From assembly GCA_017935505.1 (NCBI GenBank), contig JAGBHM010000017.1, positions 62,001 through 126,000 of the forward strand: 64,000 nt of DNA, read 5' to 3'. Below are positions 62,884 through 64,000 of the stretch, piece by piece. The translations under genes and the position numbers were made by a program. Under the pieces are notes generated by a model, which saw nothing but the letters and a program-made list of their open reading frames with translations, was not told where the DNA came from and ran no database searches. Positions within the stretch are counted from its first letter, which is position 1; each line of letters opens with the position of its first letter. The stretch is from Bacteroidales bacterium. GTDB taxonomy: Bacteria; Bacteroidota; Bacteroidia; Bacteroidales; UBA932.

Positions 62884-64000
62884 ATGGAAATACAAAACAT
62901 AAAACAGAGGTTCGACATTATTGGTGATGATCCCGGCCTTAACAGGGCTCTGGACATTGCTACACAGGTCGCAGGTACAGATCTGTCTGTGCTTGTCACA
63001 GGTGAGAGCGGTGTAGGAAAAGAGGCTATTCCCCAGATAATCCATCAGAACAGTCCCAGAAAGCATGGTGTGTATATAGCGGTCAATTGCGGAGCAATAC
63101 CGGAGGGTACAATAGATTCGGAACTCTTCGGACATGAAAAAGGCTCATTTACAGGTGCTAACGAGATGCGTAAGGGCTATTTTGAGGTGGCCGACGGAGG
63201 TACTATATTTCTGGATGAGGTTGCGGAGCTCCCTTTGTCTACACAGGTGCGTCTGCTGCGTATTCTCCAGACTGGTGAATTCTACAAGGTGGGTTCGTCA
63301 AAGGTGCAGAAGACCAATGTGAGGGTTGTTGCTGCCACAAATGTGAACCTGATGCATGCTATCCATACCGGCAAGTTCAGGGAGGATCTCTATTACAGGC
63401 TGAATACTGTTCCGATAAGCATTCCGGCATTGAGGGAGCGCAAGGGTGACATCTACCTTCTTTTCCGAAAATTTGCATTGGACTTTGCCGACAAATACAA
63501 AATGCCCGTGGTGAAGTTGACCAGGGATGCCCAGATAATGCTCCAGCAGTACAGATGGCCCGGCAATATCCGTCAGCTGAAGAATGTTGCAGAGCAGATG
63601 TCCGTGCTTGAAAAGGAGCGTCTTATTGATGTTGACATTCTGCAGAAATATCTTCCGGCAGACAATCCGGACAATTTGCCGGTATTGAATACTGGAGCTG
63701 GCAAGAATGACTTTATATCGGACAGGGATATACTGTATAAGATGATATTCCAGCTTAAACAGGAAGTTGCTCATCTTAAGGAGATTGTAGAGCATCAGGA
63801 ACCGCGCCATATTCCATCCTCAATTGATGCGGAGAGTGTAGCACCTTCGCATGGCGTGAGCATAACTGCTGTTTCAGACAAGCCGAAGGTTATTCATGAT
63901 ACAGTATATACAACAATAGACAAGGATTTTGAGGAGTTGCCGGATATCAAGGTTGAGCAGCTGTCGATACCGTCAGTGAACGCAGACCTTATAAAGAAGT
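62884..64000 (+). CDS. Sigma-54-interacting transcriptional activator (AAA+), 5' part
   Basis: The frame stays open to the end of the window, so the C-terminus (probably a Fis-type helix-turn-helix) is missing; 372 codons are visible. Unlike NtrC-type response regulators there is no receiver domain: the AAA+ domain starts almost at once (DIIGDDPGLNRALDIA). Walker A GESGVGKE (40-47), sigma-54 contact loop GSFTGA (87-92; Ser in place of the usual Ala), Walker B GGTIFLDE (105-112), sensor I VVAATNVNL and RLNTVPISIPALRERKGD, YRWPGNIRQLKN. Residues after about 245 form a helix and a low-complexity linker. It implies an RpoN-dependent regulon. Confidence 0.95.
   Translation, partial: MEIQNIKQRFDIIGDDPGLNRALDIATQVAGTDLSVLVTGESGVGKEAIPQIIHQNSPRKHGVYIAVNCGAIPEGTIDSELFGHEKGSFTGANEMRKGYFEVADGGTIFLDEVAELPLSTQVRLLRILQTGEFYKVGSSKVQKTNVRVVAATNVNLMHAIHTGKFREDLYYRLNTVPISIPALRERKGDIYLLFRKFALDFADKYKMPVVKLTRDAQIMLQQYRWPGNIRQLKNVAEQMSVLEKERLIDVDILQKYLPADNPDNLPVLNTGAGKNDFISDRDILYKMIFQLKQEVAHLKEIVEHQEPRHIPSSIDAESVAPSHGVSITAVSDKPKVIHDTVYTTIDKDFEELPDIKVEQLSIPSVNADLIKK

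Noticed and set aside
1..64000. tRNA, rRNA, CRISPR array, insertion sequence, prophage or attachment site
   Set aside because: No cloverleaf, rRNA segment, spaced direct repeats, transposase or integrase was seen on either strand.

Overview
The window reads as chromosome of a bacterium of the order Bacteroidales (Bacteroidota). Evidence: two SusC/SusD outer-membrane pairs, an ECF sigma/FecR switch feeding a SusC with an STN domain, Bacteroidota-only families (DUF4843, PKD-like lipoprotein, DUF2027-Smr, S46 dipeptidyl-peptidase, split transketolase, GTPase-dead EF-G2), and many promoters of the Bacteroides type TAnnTTTG. Gene density is high, no gene-free stretch is empty, and I saw no rRNA, tRNA, CRISPR array, insertion sequence or prophage. 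By-eye GC is in the low-to-mid 40s (not computed).

Layout. 1-2.3 kb: end of an acyl-CoA synthetase gene and ychF. 2.4-15.5 kb (+): nuclease-like EEP protein, thyA-folA, two tandem sodium-coupled NSS transporters, then ECF sigma, FecR anti-sigma, STN-SusC, SusD and a TlpA-like thioredoxin lipoprotein. 15.6-22.9 kb (-): FMN-dependent NMO/FabK-like enzyme, YfhO membrane protein, GT4 glycosyltransferase and two tandem beta-lactamase-fold serine hydrolases. 23-27 kb (+): mutS and a MacB/FtsX-type permease. 27-35.3 kb (-): an FMN riboswitch with its own promoter, followed by susC-susD-DUF4843-PKD-like lipoprotein and a secreted protein of unknown function. 35.4-38.5 kb: rsmA, aspS, yqeY. 38.6-44.3 kb (-): S46 dipeptidyl-peptidase, Mrp, DUF2027-Smr and M28 peptidase in a tight operon. 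44.4-51.6 kb: glycerate kinase, EF-G2, XRE regulator, rnhB, GT2, LolD-like ATPase, trmN6. 51.6-56.4 kb (-): transketolase halves separated by two envelope genes, followed by an ECF sigma/anti-sigma/Spy-like set. 56.5-64 kb: lepA, S9 peptidase, an OmpA/TPR-like lipoprotein and the start of a sigma-54 activator.

The standout is 27-35.3 kb. A complete FMN aptamer (35292 to 35181, minus strand) starts right after a good Bacteroides promoter and leads into a five-gene SusCD-type uptake operon. FMN riboswitches normally control riboflavin synthesis or import, so this is a candidate outer-membrane scavenging system for flavins or flavin-carrying molecules. No biosynthetic gene or known inner-membrane riboflavin carrier lies beside it.

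Other points: five genes have the -7 box only 5-7 bases before the start codon, implying leaderless mRNAs. EF-G2 lacks the catalytic His and a normal switch I. Several peptidases (S46 of DPP7 type, M28, S9), two NSS amino-acid-type transporters and SusCD pairs suggest that peptides and amino acids matter to this organism.
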